A stretch of DNA of 64,000 nucleotides from Bradyrhizobium ottawaense. Its GTDB lineage: Bacteria; Pseudomonadota; Alphaproteobacteria; Rhizobiales; Xanthobacteraceae. Every line of letters begins with the position of its first letter. Positions within the stretch are counted from its first letter, which is position 1. Location of the stretch: the NCBI RefSeq assembly GCF_002278135.3, contig NZ_CP029425.2, positions 1,526,001 to 1,590,000 on the forward strand, in the 5' to 3' direction. The notes below the pieces were generated by a model. That model did not search any database. It had not been told where the DNA came from and saw only the letters and a list, made by a program, of their open reading frames with translations. Positions 61,059-64,000 of the stretch are shown here, one piece after another. The position numbers and the translations under genes are program-made.

Positions 61059-61766
61059 TCTGAGAAGTCGGCCTATCCGCCCCTGATCGGCGGCATGGTC
61101 ACCTGATCGCGGCGGCAAGTGCGGCGTTCGATCTCGTCGCAAGCGCGGAATTGCAGGTTCCTTGCTGAGGCAGATACGGACCTCGGACAGCCGCGTCCGG
61201 TTGCAGGTGACCGAGACGGCGGCATTGCTCAGTCCCGGATTGGCCTTGATGAAGGCTTCCTCGACCTCCGCCGGCGCCACGGACTTGGCCTGCGGCAAAT
61301 CGAGATATTCGGTCGGGATCTTGATCGCAGCGCGCGCCTTGCGGATCGTCTCGAAATAACTGCGGCCCTCGAGGCCCGAGCAGGTGCCGTGCTTGTCCCA
61401 TTCGTTGAAGATCAGGCCCGGCGCCGGCATCAAATCGAGCATCGAGGAGACGATGCTGCGGTTCAGCCGCGGTGCGGGCCGCTGGCAATATTCCGGGAAG
61501 CCGTTCTCATATTGCGGCCACAGCCCATGCACCACGAAGGCGTAGGGCCGACCGCTGCACTGGATCTGCGAGCGGCCGCCACGCTCGGCCGCCTCCTCGC
61601 AGAACGAGGGCGACCACGATAGCGACAGCACATAGAAGTCGAATTCGCCGGGCGCGTTCTGCCGCTTGTCCTGGGCGCTTGCGCTGCCGGCGAGCAAAGC
61701 CAGTCCGGCGGCAAGGGTCAGGGAGATCACGAGACGGGAAAACAAATGCAATCTGGAATGAAACAT
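61011..61766 (-). CDS. Ribonuclease T2 family protein with a frameshifted C-terminus
   Basis: A secreted RNase (signal peptide LAAGLALLAGSASA). The two catalytic motifs are intact: FVVHGLWPQ (CAS I) and NEWDKHGTCSG (CAS II). After residue 203 (SKE) the frame is shifted by an extra base (the GG at 61156-61157). Removing one base restores 27 codons ending in VTMPPIRGG with a TAG at 61073-61075, and includes two Cys (RAC, RTC) likely to form conserved disulfides. As it stands the protein ends in unrelated sequence derived partly from the downstream repeat. This is either a real mutation or a sequencing error. Confidence 0.88.
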   Translation of the reverse strand: MFHSRLHLFSRLVISLTLAAGLALLAGSASAQDKRQNAPGEFDFYVLSLSWSPSFCEEAAERGGRSQIQCSGRPYAFVVHGLWPQYENGFPEYCQRPAPRLNRSIVSSMLDLMPAPGLIFNEWDKHGTCSGLEGRSYFETIRKARAAIKIPTEYLDLPQAKSVAPAEVEEAFIKANPGLSNAAVSVTCNRTRLSEVRICLSKEPAIPRLRRDRTPHLPPRSGDHAADQGRIGRLLRPSFRGREARRNHCPA

Positions 61767-61867
61767 GGCGACGCCCCTCAACTAGACTGTGCGAGGAAGC
61801 CTAGCAGGCGATGGGAACATTTCAAGAACAAAATTCCGGCGGCCGCCGTTCGGCGCCTCGAGCGACC

Positions 61868-61922
61868 AATCAGGGCTTCCTAATCAGGGCTTCCTGATCA
61901 GGGCTTCCCGATCAGGGCTTGG
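61868..61922. repeat. 14-base tandem repeat (x4) at the 3' end of a gene
   Basis: AATCAGGGCTTCCT occurs twice (61868-61881, 61882-61895), then GATCAGGGCTTCCC and GATCAGGGCTTGGC. The last copy overlaps the final codons and stop of the secreted protein gene at 61912, so the end of that gene has been serially duplicated downstream. Confidence 0.85.
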
Positions 61923-62373
61923 CGGCGCGGCAGGCCGGATTGTAGGCCCAGTTGCGGTCGAGCCCGACCACGCACCATTCGACGCCGTTGCCATAGCCGG
62001 CGAAGCCGCCATCCTCGATGATCGAGAAGTGCACCTTGCGCACCTTGCCGTCATTGAGCATGGCCTCGCCGGTGCAATAGCGGCGCGGAATGTTGTCGGA
62101 CTGCCAGGGCCGGAATGCGGTCTCGCGAACGGCGGAGAAGCCGGTGATCCTCAACGAGGAATTCCAGAACGTGCTTTCCTTTTCCCAGAACTGGGTAGCG
62201 ATGGTCGGTAGCGCCCTGTCGCAATCGGCGACGGCGCCGTCATAGCGCGGTCCGCTCAGCCAGAAGTTCAGCTCCAGCGGATTGGCGGCCCTGGCCTCAC
62301 CGAGCGACATCGCTCCGAACATGAGGCCGAGCACAGCGGCATAGCGGAGCAATTTCAGGAGGGGGGCGCGCAT
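61912..62373 (-). CDS. Secreted hypothetical protein, 153 aa
   Basis: A signal peptide is visible (AAVLGLMFGAMSLGEARA). The mature region starts NPLELNFWLSGPRYDG and contains three Cys (VADCDRA, RRYCTGE, VEWCVVG) with a fourth at NPACRAA, allowing two disulfides. I use the ATG at 62373 rather than a TTG two codons earlier. I recognise no domain, but the composition suggests a conserved periplasmic protein. The next protein also has paired Cys in a similar size range, but I cannot say they are related. Confidence 0.7.
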   Translation of the reverse strand: MRAPLLKLLRYAAVLGLMFGAMSLGEARAANPLELNFWLSGPRYDGAVADCDRALPTIATQFWEKESTFWNSSLRITGFSAVRETAFRPWQSDNIPRRYCTGEAMLNDGKVRKVHFSIIEDGGFAGYGNGVEWCVVGLDRNWAYNPACRAAKP

Positions 62374-62558
62374 GGTCAATCCGGACAGCTAAGGTCTTGC
62401 GAAGGTTGGACGGTGCCGCGAAGGCCGGGGGAGGTCAAGTGCAGCGCGGCAACACTTCGCCAGGAGTTGACCACAACTTCGTGGTTGGCAGGGCTTGGGT
62501 TCTTTCCACTTTCCTTCCGGCACCGTAAACTGGCGACCAGCCAATTGGAGTGACGGGA

Positions 62559-62858
62559 ATGCGAATCATTGCGGCCGCGGGTCTTCTCGCCAGCCTGGTT
62601 GTCTCGGGCATGATGGCGAGCCAGTCGGCGCGCGCCGATTATGTGCCGCCATTCAAGGGCAACGACACCGGCGGCATCATCGCCTATTCGATGGCCACCC
62701 AGGTCGACGCCCGGCAGGCCGCGGTCGACCACTGCGCGCGCTACGGCAAGGTCGTGAAATTCCTGGCGGTGCAGGCCTATGAGGGCGGTTACATCTCGTT
62801 CTCCTGCCGCTGGGTGCCGTATGGCGCCGCCGACCAGCCGATCCGCACGCTCTACTGA
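62559..62858 (+). CDS. Small secreted hypothetical protein, 99 aa
   Basis: A signal peptide is clear (GLLASLVVSGMMASQSARA). The mature part includes GNDTGGIIAYSMA, VDHCARYGKVV and SFSCRWVPYG, with two Cys. GGAG is eight bases before the ATG at 62559. It resembles a family of small periplasmic rhizobial proteins of unknown function. It is divergent from the preceding gene. Confidence 0.7.
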   Translation: MRIIAAAGLLASLVVSGMMASQSARADYVPPFKGNDTGGIIAYSMATQVDARQAAVDHCARYGKVVKFLAVQAYEGGYISFSCRWVPYGAADQPIRTLY

Positions 62859-62903
62859 GGCGCTGTCGTAACGCCGCACTCTCTCAGCCGGGAGCCTTTT
62901 CAC

Positions 62904-63434
62904 ATGACGCGCAAACTCGCTTTGCTCGGCTCGGCCCTTTGCCTCGTGGTTTCGGCAGGCGGTGCCTTTGCCGACGACCTGCCGGTGCGCAAGGCCGGTC
63001 TTTGGGAGATGAAGCTGGTCACGAGCGGCTCGCCCGTGCCCGAGATGACCATGCAGCACTGCACCGACGAGACCGTCGACAAGGAGATGAGCAACAACGT
63101 CTCCCCGATGGCCAAGCAGATCTGCGCCAAGCAGGAGATCAAGAAGACCGCGACCGGCTATGTCAGCGATTCCGAGTGCAGCGTCGCCGGCGTCAGCACG
63201 ACCTCGCATGCCGAGATCACGGGCGATTTCAACTCGGCCTATACGGTGAAGACCTCCTCGCACGCACAAGGCGGTGTCGCCGGCGCTGCGGGACGCGATA
63301 CCACCATGACGCTGCAAGCCAAATGGCTTGGGGCCTGCAAACCGGACCAGAAGCCCGGCGACATCGTGATGCCCGGCGGCTTCAAGATGAACGTGCGCGA
63401 CATGGATAAGCTGAAGGCGCTGCTGCCGAAGTAG
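62904..63434 (+). CDS. DUF3617 domain-containing protein, 176 aa
   Basis: A secreted protein with signal peptide (ALLGSALCLVVSAGGAFA). The domain begins GLWEMKLVTSGSPVPEMTMQHCTD and continues with CAKQEIKK and ECSVAGVSTTSHAEITGDF, the pattern of DUF3617 with conserved Cys. GGGAG is about nine bases before the ATG. Function is unknown. A hairpin lies between it and the convergent kinase gene. Confidence 0.85.
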   Translation: MTRKLALLGSALCLVVSAGGAFADDLPVRKAGLWEMKLVTSGSPVPEMTMQHCTDETVDKEMSNNVSPMAKQICAKQEIKKTATGYVSDSECSVAGVSTTSHAEITGDFNSAYTVKTSSHAQGGVAGAAGRDTTMTLQAKWLGACKPDQKPGDIVMPGGFKMNVRDMDKLKALLPK

Positions 63435-63463
63435 GTAAGCGTTGCCCCGAAACCGGTGCGCTC

Positions 63464-63489
63464 CCTCGCCCCGTTCTTACGGGGAGAGG
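63464..63489. terminator. Hairpin between convergent genes, possible terminator
   Basis: CCTCGCCCCG (63464-63473) pairs with CGGGGAGAGG (63480-63489) except for one mismatch, around a six-base loop. It has no T-tract. It resembles a short repeat with CCTCTCCCCG/CGGGGAGAGG arms that I recall from rhizobia. It lies between the DUF3617 gene and convergent kinase. Confidence 0.55.
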
Positions 63490-63506
63490 TGAGGCTGCAG
63501 CTACAG

Positions 63507-64000
63507 CTACACCGGTATCCGCACGCTCGCCCGCAGTCCCCCCATCGGACTGTCGCCGAGGGTGATGTCGCCGCCATGCGAGCGGGCGATGTCGCGGGCG
63601 ATGGCAAGGCCAAGGCCCGTGCCGCCTTCATCCTGGTTGCGGGCGTTGTCGAGCCGCAGGAACGGCTTGAACACTTCTTCGCGCAAATGCGCGGGAATGC
63701 CGGGGCCGTCGTCGTCGATCGTCACGGTCAAATAACGGTGATCGCGCTGGCCGGTGATGGCGATGGCCTTGCCGTAGCGCGCCGCGTTGGTGACGAGATT
63801 GGCGAGGCAGCGTTTGAACGAGGCCGGCTTCACCGTCACGACGGGCAGGCCGTGGAAGGCGACGGTCGCGGTGTGACCGTGGCGCTCGGCGTCGCCGCGC
63901 AGCTCCTCGAGCGCCTGCGCCATGTCGGTCGGCTGCGACTGCTCGCCGGAATCGCCGCGGGCGAAGGCGAGGTAATCCTCCAGCATCATCGACATTTCGT
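63507..64000 (-). CDS. Sensor histidine kinase (EnvZ-like), C-terminal part
   Basis: The HATPase domain is visible: N-box CLANLVTNAARYG, G1 DDDGPGIP, F-box FKPFLRLDNARN and G2 GGTGLGLAIARDIARSHGG. The H-box lies beyond the window end and the frame continues past base 64000. The end of the dimerization helix (MLEDYLAFARG) is present. The kinase resembles EnvZ-type osmosensors of alphaproteobacteria, and its partner regulator would be upstream. Partial, so the N-terminal sensor cannot be judged. Confidence 0.88.
   Translation of the reverse strand, partial: EMSMMLEDYLAFARGDSGEQSQPTDMAQALEELRGDAERHGHTATVAFHGLPVVTVKPASFKRCLANLVTNAARYGKAIAITGQRDHRYLTVTIDDDGPGIPAHLREEVFKPFLRLDNARNQDEGGTGLGLAIARDIARSHGGDITLGDSPMGGLRASVRIPV

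Overview
The window looks like chromosomal DNA of a Bradyrhizobium or very close relative (Alphaproteobacteria, Hyphomicrobiales). The evidence is high GC content, alphaproteobacterial families (DUF2076, DUF2093, DUF4170, DUF3617, HisZ, GYD and ribbon-helix-helix proteins, Omp25/31-type porin-like barrel), a fluoroacetate-dehalogenase homologue very close to the Rhodopseudomonas enzyme, and several families of short palindromic intergenic repeats that I associate with Bradyrhizobium. I see no tRNA, rRNA, CRISPR array, prophage or intact insertion sequence.

Layout. 1-7043: partial L,D-transpeptidase, DUF2076 protein, a coupled glycosyltransferase/deacetylase pair, hisG-hisZ and rsmE, mostly on the minus strand. 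7254-9645: secreted protein, ubiA with a repeat at its start codon, DUF6101-type protein. 9911-15474: an envelope operon on the plus strand, pmbA-cysQ-DUF4170-acyltransferase-waaA-lpxK, making the Kdo and lipid A core. 15475-19483: an accessory-looking stretch of small proteins and repeats with a GYD protein, a 28-residue membrane peptide, a PsiF-like protein, DUF2093 and a dienelactone-hydrolase-like protein. 19484-30729: xseA, then a block of accessory genes (membrane hydrolase, duplicated membrane protein plus winged-helix regulator, and an acetoacetate-decarboxylase-like / ABC binding protein / SDR / IclR cluster), then purD, a dehalogenase and tadA. 30850-40415: rluB with a huge basic tail, rsmD, mutL, an RHH protein, a GMC dehydrogenase/cytochrome c operon, a small secreted protein and arfB. 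40533-48990: a minus-strand operon ribF-ileS-lspA-hypothetical-M16-M16. 49220-54045: CheY, a HAD phosphatase with a degenerate EAL membrane protein, and a YihY/holin-like pair. 54137-58599: uvrC-pgsA-moaD-moaE-prmB. 58835-64000: outer-membrane barrel, cold-shock protein, rlmJ, an RNase T2 gene with a 3' frameshift, small secreted proteins and a partial histidine kinase.

The genes are mainly housekeeping: cell envelope (lipid A/Kdo, lipoprotein processing, phospholipid), RNA modification (rsmE, rsmD, rluB, rlmJ, tadA), DNA repair (mutL, uvrC, xseA) and cofactors (riboflavin/FAD, molybdopterin, ubiquinone, histidine, purine).

The most unusual content is structural. All 11 non-overlapping convergent gene pairs that I call are separated by a strong hairpin, eight of them complex repeat elements. 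One repeat element encodes the start codon and first codons of ubiA. Another sits in frame inside a hydrolase gene. A membrane-protein/regulator pair has been duplicated, with one regulator copy reduced to a 21-codon stub that overlaps the next start codon. I do not see a clear-cut new defence or mobile system.
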